In this document: piece by piece, positions 16,074 through 24,128 of the stretch
Layout of the letters: each line of letters begins with the position of its first letter
Numbering within the stretch: the first letter of the stretch is position 1
Source: Oligoflexia bacterium
Lineage (GTDB): Bacteria; Bdellovibrionota; UBA1018
Length of the DNA: 34,173 nt
Assembly (NCBI GenBank): GCA_903935335.1
Contig: CAIZRG010000037.1
Span: 1 to 34,173 of the forward strand
Direction of reading: 5' to 3'
Position numbers and translations under genes: made by a program
The notes under the pieces: model-generated
The model's database searches: none
Told to the model about the DNA's origin: nothing
The model's input: the letters and a program-made list of their open reading frames with translations, nothing else

Positions 16074-17843
16074 ATGGTTAGAAAAGTTATTTCACGCCGA
16101 TTTGCCCTTCCTGATTTATTGATTGTTCTTTTAGTGGCGACTGCTATTTATGGAGTTGTTTCTATTGCTAAGGAATGGAGTGCTGAATTTCAACCTGTTA
16201 CTGAGATTGATTTATCAGTATCGGCTCTTCCCTATTATACTCTTTTGTCTGCTATTCGGGGTTTTGTTGCTTATTTTATTTCATTAGTGTTTACAATCAT
16301 TATAGGGTATTTAGCTGCCAAGTCTCGTGCAGCCGAACAAATGATTATTCCTGCACTAGATATTCTTCAAAGTATCCCGGTTCTTGGATTTTTGCCAGGT
16401 TTAGTATTAGGTCTGGTTTCTCTTTTTCCAAAAACAAATATAGGTCTAGAGTTAGCTGCCATTCTCATGATCTTTACAGGGCAAGTATGGAATATGACTT
16501 TTAGCTTTTACTCTTCACTTAAGTCAATTCCATCGGATTTTCGTGAGGCTTCAACTATTGTGGGTTTGAATTGGTCTGAGCGTTTAAAGCGAGTAGAACT
16601 TCCTTTCGCAGCTGTCAATCTTGCTTGGAATAGTCTTCTTTCGATGGCAGGAGGTTGGTTTTTTTTAATTCCTTGTGAAGCTATGACTTTAGGGAGCAAG
16701 GAGTATCGGTTGCCAGGAATTGGTTCTTATATGGGCGTTGCGATCCAGCAGGGTAACCGAAATGCAATGGTATTAGCTGTAGTAGCAATGATCTTATTGA
16801 TTATTTCGATGGATTTTGTCATTTGGCGTCCAGTTTTGGCTTGGGTTCAGAGGTTTAGACTGGATGACGCAGGAGAAACGGCTTTCGTAGAACCCCTGAT
16901 GCAGGTTTGGATTCGGGAGTCCAAGATTGTTCGTTGGTTTAAAGTTTTTGTTCGTTCAACAAGAGGGGTAAGGCGGTTATTACAAAGGAAAAAGATGGGT
17001 TCTTGGTCAAATAGAAAAAGGGTGTGGCAGAACTGGGATTTGAGATTTTTTTCAAATTTTAAGCGATGGATATTGAATCATCAAGATTTTATTTACAGTC
17101 TCCGATTGTTTCAAATTCTGGGTGCAGGCCTTTTATTTCTTTTGATTGGCTATGGTACTTTTCAATTACTGACCATCTTATTAAAGGTTCCCCCCAGAAC
17201 TTGGTTGACTTTAATTGAGGATATGCTGTGGACTCTTGGTCGTGTGATGGGAGCTGTTTTGATGAGTTCAATCTGGGCAGTTCCTGTTGGAATATGGATT
17301 GGAACTTCTTCAAAAAGGATTCGAATTGCTCAACCCATCATTCAAGTTTTCGCTTCTTTCCCTGCTCCAATGCTCTATCCGATCGTTTTAAGTGCTTTTT
17401 TTTTCGTGGGAATGAAGTTTGAGTGGGCATCTATGTTTTTGATTCTACTTGGAATTCAGTGGTATATTCTTTTTAATGTTTTAGTTGGATCTTTAAGGAT
17501 TCCTCAAGAATTAAAATATGCCATGTCTTTGATGAAGGCTTCTCGGTGGGATCGCTGGAGAGTTCTTTATCTTCCTAGTATTTTCCCCGCTTTGGCCACT
17601 GGATGGATTAGTGCTGCTGGAGGAGCTTGGAATGCGAGTGTGGTTGCTGAATATATTTATTATCAAGGGAGTGTTTTAAAAGCACGGGGTTTAGGGTCTG
17701 CTTTGATTGAGGCAACAGAAAAAGAAGATTTTGTTCTTTTTGCAGCTACTCTGACCTTAATGGTTTCTGTTGTTATTTTGTTAAATCGATTAGTTTGGTC
17801 AAAAATTTATCATGTTGCTCAAACTCGCTATCGAATGGAGTAG
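16074..17843 (+). CDS. ABC transporter permease with two fused SsuC/TauC-type domains
   Basis: A 589-residue inner-membrane protein made of two BPD_transp_1 permease domains in one chain. Domain 1 lies at about 55-255, with the EAA loop FREASTIVGLNWSERLKRVELP (156-177). A basic cytoplasmic linker at about 265-340 joins it to domain 2 at about 375-575, which has its own EAA-like loop (YAMSLMKASRWDRW, near 483-496). Each loop should dock on the ATPase encoded next. Both domains resemble permeases of nitrate, sulfonate, taurine or bicarbonate importers, where two identical subunits are the rule. The substrate cannot be read from sequence, and no periplasmic binding protein gene is adjacent. It is 39 bp upstream of the ATPase gene. 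Confidence 0.85.
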   Translation: MVRKVISRRFALPDLLIVLLVATAIYGVVSIAKEWSAEFQPVTEIDLSVSALPYYTLLSAIRGFVAYFISLVFTIIIGYLAAKSRAAEQMIIPALDILQSIPVLGFLPGLVLGLVSLFPKTNIGLELAAILMIFTGQVWNMTFSFYSSLKSIPSDFREASTIVGLNWSERLKRVELPFAAVNLAWNSLLSMAGGWFFLIPCEAMTLGSKEYRLPGIGSYMGVAIQQGNRNAMVLAVVAMILLIISMDFVIWRPVLAWVQRFRLDDAGETAFVEPLMQVWIRESKIVRWFKVFVRSTRGVRRLLQRKKMGSWSNRKRVWQNWDLRFFSNFKRWILNHQDFIYSLRLFQILGAGLLFLLIGYGTFQLLTILLKVPPRTWLTLIEDMLWTLGRVMGAVLMSSIWAVPVGIWIGTSSKRIRIAQPIIQVFASFPAPMLYPIVLSAFFFVGMKFEWASMFLILLGIQWYILFNVLVGSLRIPQELKYAMSLMKASRWDRWRVLYLPSIFPALATGWISAAGGAWNASVVAEYIYYQGSVLKARGLGSALIEATEKEDFVLFAATLTLMVSVVILLNRLVWSKIYHVAQTRYRME

Positions 17844-17882
17844 TAAAGACTTCTTAAGAAAAAATTTGTTTTGGAGAAGATG

Positions 17883-19211
17883 ATGTTAGATAAAAAAATC
17901 TTAATAGAATTAAAAGATGTCTCAAAAAATTTTACATTAGAATCAGGGACAGATCTTAAAGTTCTAGAAGGGGTAAACCTTTCGATTTTTGAAGATGAAG
18001 TGGTTGCTCTTTTGGGTCCATCGGGGTCGGGAAAGTCAACCTGTTTACGGATTATGTGTGGTCTGATCAAGGCTTCAAAAGGGGCTGTGCTTGGACGTCA
18101 ACAGCATTTGTCTGGAACAAATTTGGATGTTTCACTGGTTTTTCAGTCTTTTGCTCTTTTCCCCTGGGAAACAGTTTATCAAAATATTGCTTTAGCTTTA
18201 AAGCCTCTTCATCTTTCTCCTTCTGATGTGAAGGCCAAGGTTAAAAGAGCTATTGATTTGGTGGGATTGGAGGGGTTTGAGGAAGCTTATCCACGAGAGC
18301 TTTCTGGAGGAATGAAGCAGCGAGTGGGGATTGCAAGAGCTTTGGTGATGGAGCGACCCATCTTATTTTTAGATGAGCCATTTAGTGCGCTAGATGTATT
18401 AACTGCAGATACTTTAAGAGCCGAAATGGTGAAAATTTTTATGGATAAAAAGACAGGCACTCGCTCTATGGTGCTAGTGACTCATAATATTCAAGAGGCA
18501 GTCTTTATGGCAAAGCGGATCATGGTCATGGGAACGAATCCTGGGCATATTCGCAAAGAGATATTGAATGACTTGCCTTATCCACGGGACGATCAGTCTC
18601 CAGCATTTAGGCGGATGGTTTTACAAATTCATGCGCTTATTACAGAGACTCTTATGCCAGATGCTCCGGTAGCATCTTCTTTTGGGAGTTCCTTTCTTCC
18701 TAAGCTTCAACCGAAGGAACCCCCTGTTGAACCCTTGCCCAATGTTCAGATTACTGAGCTGATCGGCTTGTTAGAGGTGATTGCAGATCATGGAGGAACC
18801 GAAGACATTTTTGAACTAGCACAGGATACAGGAAGAGATTTTGGTCGGACACTTTATCTCGTTAAAGGAGCTGAGTTATTGGAGCTTGTAGATACTCCTA
18901 AGCAAAGTGTTGTTTTGACTGATTTGGGTCGTCACTTTGTTGAGGGAGATATTAACGTTCGCAAGAGAATGCTTCATGAGCTTTTTGGTGCTCTGAAGAT
19001 TGTTCAGATGACCTCAAATCTTCTACGAAAAAACGATAATTTAAGATTACCTGTAGAAGAGCTCACGAGCCGAGTGGGGGAGTGGTTGCCCAATGAAAAC
19101 CCTCATCAGATTGTAGAGGTTTTAGTTTCTTGGGGACGGTTTTCTGAGTACTTTGGCTACAACGATGATGCCAAGGAAGTTTATCTGGATATAGGTCAGG
19201 AGACGATATAG
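17883..19211 (+). CDS. Nitrate/sulfonate-type ABC ATPase with AAA-associated C-terminal domain
   Basis: A 442-residue ATPase partner of the fused permease. The N-terminal nucleotide-binding domain has Walker A GPSGSGKS (45-52), Q88, signature LSGGM (140-144), Walker B ILFLDE (160-165) and H201. The sequence is closest to SsuB/TauB-type ATPases ([29 protein letters not shown]). From about 285 to 435 it carries an extra domain matching the AAA-associated C-terminal family (PF09821), of unknown function and probably regulatory. GGAG at 17873-17876 lies six bases before ATG 17883, which decides the start; TTG 17871 and ATG 17880 are alternatives. No binding protein gene follows: the next gene, dapF-like, is on the other strand. 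Confidence 0.87.
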   Translation: MLDKKILIELKDVSKNFTLESGTDLKVLEGVNLSIFEDEVVALLGPSGSGKSTCLRIMCGLIKASKGAVLGRQQHLSGTNLDVSLVFQSFALFPWETVYQNIALALKPLHLSPSDVKAKVKRAIDLVGLEGFEEAYPRELSGGMKQRVGIARALVMERPILFLDEPFSALDVLTADTLRAEMVKIFMDKKTGTRSMVLVTHNIQEAVFMAKRIMVMGTNPGHIRKEILNDLPYPRDDQSPAFRRMVLQIHALITETLMPDAPVASSFGSSFLPKLQPKEPPVEPLPNVQITELIGLLEVIADHGGTEDIFELAQDTGRDFGRTLYLVKGAELLELVDTPKQSVVLTDLGRHFVEGDINVRKRMLHELFGALKIVQMTSNLLRKNDNLRLPVEELTSRVGEWLPNENPHQIVEVLVSWGRFSEYFGYNDDAKEVYLDIGQETI

Positions 19212-19229
19212 TAGTAGAGCAATTTTTGC

Positions 19230-20090
19230 TTAGATTGAGTTGAGGAGAAGCTCGAGGTCCATTTCTCCCTGTGCAACTCGAGTGACGGGTCCTGTCATTA
19301 AAATGGAGCCTTTTGGATTTTGGTCAATCTGAATCACACCACCAGGCATTTGGACTGATACAGAAGAGTCAATGAGCCCTAATCGGTAAGCAGCAGCAGC
19401 AGCTGCACAACTACTACTTCCTGAGGCAAGTGTATATCCTGCACCCCTTTCCCAGATTTCGATTTGAATTTTTTTTCGATTGAGTATCTTAAGGAGTTGA
19501 ATATTAATGCGGTGAGGGAAGAGGGGGTGTGTTTCCAGTTGAGGCCCTAACTCTTTAGCTAGGGCCTCAGAGATTTCTGTTAAAGGAATGACACAGTGGG
19601 GATTCCCTACTGAAAGGCATGTGATTTGAAAAACTTGGTTTTGAAGGGTGATGGGTTCTTGAATAACTTGTCGAGGAGGACCGCTTACTGGGATTTTCGT
19701 GCTTTCAAAAGTTGCTTTGCCCATATCTACTCGAATCATCTGAGCAGTCGAATCTAAGAACTCAACCTGGACAACTCCACCTAAAGTTTGAAGAAGGAAG
19801 TTTTCATGAACGTAACCCATTTCCTTCATAAATCTTGAGAAAATGCGGACACCATTCCCACTTTTTTCTGCTTCACTTCCATCAGGATTAAAAATTTGGA
19901 CTCGAGGAATCTCGCCCGTTTTGAGGATCGGTCCATAGAGAATTCCATCAGAACCGATTCCGTAATGACGATGACAAATTTTTTGAATTGTGGGGACTGA
20001 AAGCTCAAAAAGGATTGAAAAACGATTTGGGTCGATCACTAGATAATCATTGCCAAGCGCATGATACTTAAAAAATGGGATGGTCGTCAT
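19230..20090 (-). CDS. DapF-like epimerase homologue with both catalytic Cys replaced by Ser
   Basis: A 286-residue protein of the diaminopimelate epimerase fold. The N-terminal block FFKYHALGNDYLVID (6-20), IFNPDGSEAE (66-75), GNPHCVI (162-168), ERGAGYTLASG (214-224) and the PGG near 249-251 all match DapF. In true DapF two cysteines act as the acid and base: C73 in CGNG and C217 in ACGSG of the H. influenzae enzyme. Here the first motif reads KSGNG (S77, codon AGT) and the second ASGSSSC (S223, codon TCA); C228 is five residues later. The gene is intact with no frameshift. It may act on another amino acid or isomerise by a different route, or be a divergent DapF. No lysine or peptidoglycan genes are beside it; it lies alone on its strand, 92 bp from hemH. 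Confidence 0.85.
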   Translation of the reverse strand: MTTIPFFKYHALGNDYLVIDPNRFSILFELSVPTIQKICHRHYGIGSDGILYGPILKTGEIPRVQIFNPDGSEAEKSGNGVRIFSRFMKEMGYVHENFLLQTLGGVVQVEFLDSTAQMIRVDMGKATFESTKIPVSGPPRQVIQEPITLQNQVFQITCLSVGNPHCVIPLTEISEALAKELGPQLETHPLFPHRINIQLLKILNRKKIQIEIWERGAGYTLASGSSSCAAAAAAYRLGLIDSSVSVQMPGGVIQIDQNPKGSILMTGPVTRVAQGEMDLELLLNSI

Positions 20091-20154
20091 ATTTAGGTTT
20101 AAGCTTGTTTGGAGTTTTTCAGCAAGGGGAAAAAGCAGGTGATGACCCTGGTGT

Positions 20155-20163
20155 AGGAGGAGG
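20155..20163 (+). promoter_or_regulatory. Strong Shine-Dalgarno AGGAGGAGG before a six-codon reading frame
   Basis: The best ribosome site in this region lies 5 bases (from AGGAGG) before ATG 20166, but 22 bases before the hemH ATG at 20183. It is therefore placed for the short upstream frame rather than for hemH itself. Confidence 0.5.
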
Positions 20164-20165
20164 CA

Positions 20166-20186
20166 ATGAGCTATAAGAAGCTATGA
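20166..20186 (+). CDS. Hexapeptide upstream reading frame MSYKKL, overlapping hemH start
   Basis: ATG at 20166 opens six codons (MSYKKL) and ends in TGA at 20184-20186. The stop overlaps the hemH ATG (20183-20185) as ATGA, the arrangement used for translational coupling. With the strong ribosome site just upstream, ribosomes may translate this peptide and restart at hemH, whose own ribosome site (AAGAAG) is weak. It could also be a chance frame. Confidence 0.35.
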   Translation: MSYKKL

Positions 20187-21268
20187 CTTCTGCTGTAGTG
20201 GAATCAAAAAAGCGAAGAGCGATTCTTTTATTAAATTTAGGAACTCCTGATTCTTTGAAAATTCGAGATATTCGGAAGTACCTAAAAGAATTTCTCATGG
20301 ATCCCTATGTGATTGATATTCCTTTTTTTGCGAGATGGTTTCTAGTCCATGGATTGATTTTGCCGACTCGCCCTAAGAAGGCTGCGCAGGCCTATCATAA
20401 AATTTGGACTTCGCAGGGCTCTCCACTTTTAGTTCATTTAAATGATTTAACTGAGAAGTTGCAGGATAGGTTGGCAGGAGAGGGTTGGTTTGTGAGAGGC
20501 GTGATGAGGTATGGTCATCCATCCATTCAAGCAGCTTTTCAAGAATTCCAGAATATGAAAATTCAGGAGTTGATCGTGCTTCCTCTTTATCCGCAGTATT
20601 CTTTAGCTGCCACTGAGTCTTCGATTCAGGCTTGCCACCGTTTGGCTCAAGCTTATCTTCCCCAGGCTCATTTGCGTTTTATTCAGCCTTTTTATGAACA
20701 TCCTGCTTTTATTCGGTCTTTTTTGAAGATCGCACAGGAAAGTCTCAAGAGTTTTTCTTTTGATCATCTTTTGCTGAGTTATCACGGATTACCCGAGCGT
20801 CAAATTCGTAAGACTGATGAAACTGGGAAGTATTGTTTTTCTTCATTGGGTTGTTGTGAGAGGGAGACGGAAGAAAATAGAAATTGCTATAGGGCTCATT
20901 GTTTTGCTACATCTCGTCGATTGATTGAGGGCTTGGGGCTGGTTAACCATCAATATACGGTTACATTTCAGTCTCGGCTAGGTCGGACACCTTGGATTCA
21001 GCCCTTTACAGATGAAGTGATTCGACGGTTGCCTTCTCAAGGAGTCAGGCGTTTAGCTGTTCTGTGTCCCGCCTTTGTTGCTGATTGTTTGGAGACACTC
21101 GAGGAAATTGAAATCAGGGGAAAAACTGATTTTATCAATGCAGGGGGTGAAGACCTTAAGCTAGTTCCTTCGCTCAATTCTTCGGATATCTGGGTAGAAG
21201 GGGTGCAAGAGTTAATTTTAGGTACCTCAACTCAGTCCAGTGGTAGTGCCAGTGGTAGTATATGTTAA
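20183..21268 (+). CDS. hemH: Ferrochelatase
   Basis: Inserts iron into the porphyrin ring in the last step of heme synthesis. At 361 residues it has the usual core plus small extensions. NLGTPDSL (18-25) is the family opening; H201 in LSYHGLPERQI is the metal-handling histidine; E304 in FVADCLETLEEI is the conserved glutamate. Between them is a cysteine-rich segment with C218, C224, C225, C235 and C240, which could bind metal or an iron-sulfur cluster as in some bacterial ferrochelatases. The C-terminal tail SSGSASGSIC comes from a 12-bp tandem repeat and is probably disordered. The gene overlaps the receiver-domain gene by 7 bp. Translation may be coupled to the upstream hexapeptide frame. 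Confidence 0.93.
   Translation: MTSAVVESKKRRAILLLNLGTPDSLKIRDIRKYLKEFLMDPYVIDIPFFARWFLVHGLILPTRPKKAAQAYHKIWTSQGSPLLVHLNDLTEKLQDRLAGEGWFVRGVMRYGHPSIQAAFQEFQNMKIQELIVLPLYPQYSLAATESSIQACHRLAQAYLPQAHLRFIQPFYEHPAFIRSFLKIAQESLKSFSFDHLLLSYHGLPERQIRKTDETGKYCFSSLGCCERETEENRNCYRAHCFATSRRLIEGLGLVNHQYTVTFQSRLGRTPWIQPFTDEVIRRLPSQGVRRLAVLCPAFVADCLETLEEIEIRGKTDFINAGGEDLKLVPSLNSSDIWVEGVQELILGTSTQSSGSASGSIC
21237..21260. repeat. 12-bp tandem repeat, two copies, at the hemH 3' end
   Basis: CCAGTGGTAGTG at 21237-21248 is followed directly by CCAGTGGTAGTA at 21249-21260. It encodes the hemH tail SSGSASGS and ends one base before the ATG of the next gene. It looks like a slippage or tandem duplication that lengthened hemH. 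Confidence 0.7.
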
Positions 21269-21648
21269 CTGAGATTTCAATTCTCCTAGTCGAAGATGTA
21301 GAAGAAATGATGAGTCTTTTAGTTCATGTGATTCAGACGATCCAGGGGGTGCGGGTTTCAGGTCAAGCTAAAAACACTTTTGAGGCAAGGCTTGAACTGT
21401 CTAGGCGTCGCCCTGATTTAATGTTTTTAGATGAAGTTCTTCCTGGCGATTCAAGTGATGATTTGCTTCAGGAAATGAGGCTTGAAGGAATTCCAGTCGT
21501 CTTGATGACGAGCATGCAGGAGCCTAATACTCATGATTTGAGAGGAGCAGTGGCTCGAGTCGGTAAACCCGGGTGGAAATCCATAGATACTGATCGAATG
21601 AAGCTAGAAAAAGTAATTTTTAATGGATTGAAAAGATCTCATGCTTGA
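21262..21648 (+). CDS. Single-domain response regulator (CheY-like receiver)
   Basis: A 128-residue receiver domain with no output domain. The acidic pocket is E11-D12, the phosphate acceptor D57 (in MFLDEVLPGD), the switch threonine T83 (LMTS) and the lysine K102 (in RVGKPG). All key residues are present, so it should be phosphorylated by a sensor kinase not found in the window. After K102 the chain is a little short and irregular (GWKSIDTDRMKLEKV). It overlaps hemH by 7 bp and ends 47 bp before rpsP, so it may be transcribed with both. Function could be control of another protein by contact; the partner is unknown. Confidence 0.86.
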   Translation: MLTEISILLVEDVEEMMSLLVHVIQTIQGVRVSGQAKNTFEARLELSRRRPDLMFLDEVLPGDSSDDLLQEMRLEGIPVVLMTSMQEPNTHDLRGAVARVGKPGWKSIDTDRMKLEKVIFNGLKRSHA

Positions 21649-21695
21649 CGATATCAGTTCAAATTTGCTAAGAAGGATCGAAAGGAAACTATGAA

Positions 21696-21947
21696 ATGGC
21701 TGTTACTATTCGTCTCTCAAGGCAGGGAGCTAAAAAAAACCCTCAATATCTCATTGTTGCAGTTGATTCGGCAAAAAAGAGAGATGGGGCATATCTTCAG
21801 AATTTAGGCCGCTATTACCCCAAAGCAAAGGAACCCAAAGATAAAATTCAAGTCAATCAAGAGGCTGTTCAATCCTGGGTGGCTAAAGGAGCTCAACTTT
21901 CACAAACTGTGGGGCAGCTTTTAAAAAATTTGGCAAGTTCGGCTTAA
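21696..21947 (+). CDS. rpsP: 30S ribosomal protein bS16
   Basis: An 83-residue small-subunit protein. [20 protein letters not shown] (1-20) and the [11 protein letters not shown] stretch (37-47) are diagnostic. AAAGGAAAC precedes the ATG at good spacing. It begins the conserved translation block rpsP-khpA-trmD-rplS. The C-terminal [14 protein letters not shown] is standard. No promoter is clear in the 47 bp after the receiver gene, so it may depend on an upstream one. Confidence 0.96.
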   Translation: MAVTIRLSRQGAKKNPQYLIVAVDSAKKRDGAYLQNLGRYYPKAKEPKDKIQVNQEAVQSWVAKGAQLSQTVGQLLKNLASSA

Positions 21948-21966
21948 GCATTCAAGGGAGTTTGGG

Positions 21967-22245
21967 ATGTTTGACTCTGTGGAGAAAGTGAAACCTTCAA
22001 AAGCATTAACAGAGCTTTCACTCATGGTCGAGTCAGTTGCGCGGATGTTAGTTGATTTTCCTGAAAAAGTTCATGTGAGTGAAGTTGTCGGGGAAAATAC
22101 TACGGTGATTGAATTAAAGGTAGCCAAGGAAGATTTGGGTAAAATTATTGGAAAGCAAGGTAAAACAGCTCGTGCTGTTCGGACAGTATTGAATGGTGCT
22201 TCGACAAAGCTTAGAAAAAGAACCGTTCTTGAAATTATCGAATGA
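21967..22245 (+). CDS. khpA: KH-domain RNA-binding protein KhpA
   Basis: A 92-residue single KH domain protein. The RNA-binding GxxG loop is GKQG at 62-65, within [19 protein letters not shown]. KhpA is a small RNA chaperone often paired with KhpB and widely encoded between rpsP and trmD. The N-terminus [12 protein letters not shown] is slightly longer than common. GGGAG lies before the ATG, 19 bp after rpsP. The trmD frame opens 53 bp before its stop. In many genomes rimM follows; here it does not. Confidence 0.92.
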   Translation: MFDSVEKVKPSKALTELSLMVESVARMLVDFPEKVHVSEVVGENTTVIELKVAKEDLGKIIGKQGKTARAVRTVLNGASTKLRKRTVLEIIE

Positions 22246-22990
22246 ACCTCTTGATCAGGGTTTAGTCTCGCTTCGTGAATTACATTTTATTACTTTATTT
22301 CCTGAGGTTTTTCCAGCTTTTCTCCAGTCTAGTCTTTTAGGAAAAGCTCAGACAAAAGGTCTAATCTCTTATTTTTGTACACAACTTAGGGATTTTTCAA
22401 ACGATGAACACAGGACGGTGGATGATCGCCCCTTTGGGGGTGGGGCAGGAATGCTCATGAAGCCAGACGTTTTGTATCGAGCTTGGGAATCAGTGATGCA
22501 GAGGTGTCGTTCAAGTGATCCATTTGCTCAAATTCATACAGTGCTTCTTTCTCCTCAAGGTTTTTTATTGAATCAAAAGAGGGCTCAGAAGATTGCCAGT
22601 TACTCTCATTTAATTTTAGTCTGTGGGCATTACGAAGGGGTAGATGAAAGGTTTATTGAGCTTTGTGTTGATTCCGAAGTTTCAATAGGTAATTATGTGC
22701 TGACGGGAGGAGAGCTTCCAGCTTTGGTGCTTGCTGATGTACTGACTCGTTTGATTCCTGGAGTTCTTGGAAATCCGAAATCTCTTTCGGAGGAGAGCCT
22801 GGAAAAAAATCTGATTAAATATCCTCAGTATACTCGTCCTAGACAGTTTCAGGGTCTTTCAGTTCCTGAGGTTCTCTTGGGGGGAGATCATCAGGCCATT
22901 CAAGCTTGGAGGGAGGGTCAGATGAAAGAGAGAACTCAGAGAAAAAGACCGGATCTTTATCAACAGAGAGATAAAAAGGATCTTGGATGA
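22193..22990 (+). CDS. trmD: tRNA (guanine37-N1)-methyltransferase
   Basis: SPOUT enzyme that makes m1G37 in tRNAs to prevent frameshifting. The motifs FITLFPEVF (32-40), [19 protein letters not shown] (73-91), LSPQG (119-123), GHYEGVDER (145-153) and [12 protein letters not shown] (166-177) are present. The catalytic arginine equals R186 (E. coli R154). E. coli D169 corresponds to E201 in the [10 protein letters not shown] block, and the Asp of the IGDYV motif is Asn167. TrmD usually begins about one residue before the FITLFPE block; here no ATG, GTG or TTG lies that close, so the start is either ATG 22193, deep in khpA and giving 31 extra residues, or TTG 22229. Its stop overlaps the next gene by 4 bp. 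The start is uncertain. Confidence 0.9.
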   Translation: MVLRQSLEKEPFLKLSNEPLDQGLVSLRELHFITLFPEVFPAFLQSSLLGKAQTKGLISYFCTQLRDFSNDEHRTVDDRPFGGGAGMLMKPDVLYRAWESVMQRCRSSDPFAQIHTVLLSPQGFLLNQKRAQKIASYSHLILVCGHYEGVDERFIELCVDSEVSIGNYVLTGGELPALVLADVLTRLIPGVLGNPKSLSEESLEKNLIKYPQYTRPRQFQGLSVPEVLLGGDHQAIQAWREGQMKERTQRKRPDLYQQRDKKDLG

Positions 22991-23616
22991 ATCCTCAGTT
23001 GAACTTGAGAAGGAAAAGTGTTAATCACGAACAACTTGAGTCGATTCCGGTCTATCTGGTATTGCTTCATACCCCAGTGGTTAATCGCCGTGGAGAAACG
23101 GTTACTACTTCGGTAACCAATATGGATATTCATGATATTGCTCGATCCGCTAAAACTTTTGGAGTTAAAAAGTATTTCTTAGTGACTCCGATTGAGGATC
23201 AGCACGAGTTAGTGAGTCGGATTCTGTCGCATTGGCAGTCTCCACAATCTCGTCAATACCATCCTGATCGAGTGGAGGCTCTTTCACTGGTTCAGATGGC
23301 AAGATCTTTCGAGGAAGTGAAAGGGATCATTCACACTGAGCAAGGAGAAGATCCAGAAGTGGTTTTAACGGATGCTCAGCCTTTTGCAAACTCTATGAGC
23401 TATTTGGATTATCGAAGTGAGCTCGTGAGTTCGTGTCGATCTAACAGACCTGTTGCTCTAGTTTTTGGGACAGGTTGGGGAGTTTCAAAAGCCTTCTATC
23501 CCGAGGTACACCGGATCCTGACTCCGGTTTACGGGCCAGAAGGAGAGGGAGGGTATAATCACCTCTCAGTTCGCTCAGCTGTTGCCATTATTTTGGATCG
23601 GCTGTTTGGACTATAG
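22987..23616 (+). CDS. SPOUT-type RNA methyltransferase (PF09936 family)
   Basis: A 209-residue protein of the SAM-dependent RNA methyltransferase family PF09936, which is often next to or fused with TrmD in deltaproteobacteria, Aquificae and Thermotogae. The knot-type SAM-binding segments are VALVFGTGWGVS (156-167) and GPEGEGGYNHLSVRSAVAIILDRL (183-206, read with its invariant NHLSVRSA part). The N-terminal block has PVYLVLLHTPVVNRRGE (21-37) and NMDIHDIARSAKTFGVKKYF (45-64). The ATG overlaps the trmD stop as ATGA, so they are coupled. The RNA target is not established for this family; the context suggests tRNA. Confidence 0.88.
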   Translation: MNPQLNLRRKSVNHEQLESIPVYLVLLHTPVVNRRGETVTTSVTNMDIHDIARSAKTFGVKKYFLVTPIEDQHELVSRILSHWQSPQSRQYHPDRVEALSLVQMARSFEEVKGIIHTEQGEDPEVVLTDAQPFANSMSYLDYRSELVSSCRSNRPVALVFGTGWGVSKAFYPEVHRILTPVYGPEGEGGYNHLSVRSAVAIILDRLFGL

Positions 23617-23699
23617 CCGGCCCATTTGTTTTGGGTGTCACACTGTCAGGCAAAAAATGAAGATGGATTTTAAGGAAGTTGTAAGTAGGAGTTGATTCC

Positions 23700-24128
23700 A
23701 TGGCAACAACAAAGACTAAGTATCGAAGAACTTCAAAAGGGGTTTATGTGAGCCAAAAAGGCTTGATGGACCGTGTAGATCTGATTGAGAAGCCTTTCAT
23801 TCGAAAGGATCTCCCCCAATATGATGCGGGTGATTCTGTTAAGGTTCATGTTCGAATTAAAGAAGGGGAAAAGGAGCGAATTCAGATTTATGAAGGGATT
23901 GTCATTGCTTGCTCAAATCGCGGTTCAGGGCGCTCCTTGACAGTTCGTAAAATTTCGCATGGAGTAGGCGTTGAAAGAGTTTTTTTAGAGTCTTCGCCTA
24001 AAGTTGCTAAAATTGAAGTGGTTCAAACCGGTCGCGTACGTCGAGCTAAGCTTTATTATTTAAGAGCTTTAGAAGGGAAAGCAGCTCGAATTGAAAGAGA
24101 AGTTGAAACTCAAGCCTCCTCTCGGTAG
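23700..24128 (+). CDS. rplS: 50S ribosomal protein bL19
   Basis: A 142-residue large-subunit protein at the interface with the small subunit. The bL19 core starts near residue 30 ([19 protein letters not shown]) and includes [11 protein letters not shown] and the long [14 protein letters not shown] stretch (101-114). The chosen ATG at 23700 has GGAG seven bases upstream, giving an N-terminal Lys/Arg-rich extension of about 20 residues compared with the common form; ATG 23766 would give a normal start but lacks a ribosome site. The rnhB frame overlaps its end by up to 38 bp. An 83-bp gap separates it from the methyltransferase gene and could hold a promoter or L19 leader, though no structure is clear. 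Confidence 0.94.
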   Translation: MATTKTKYRRTSKGVYVSQKGLMDRVDLIEKPFIRKDLPQYDAGDSVKVHVRIKEGEKERIQIYEGIVIACSNRGSGRSLTVRKISHGVGVERVFLESSPKVAKIEVVQTGRVRRAKLYYLRALEGKAARIEREVETQASSR

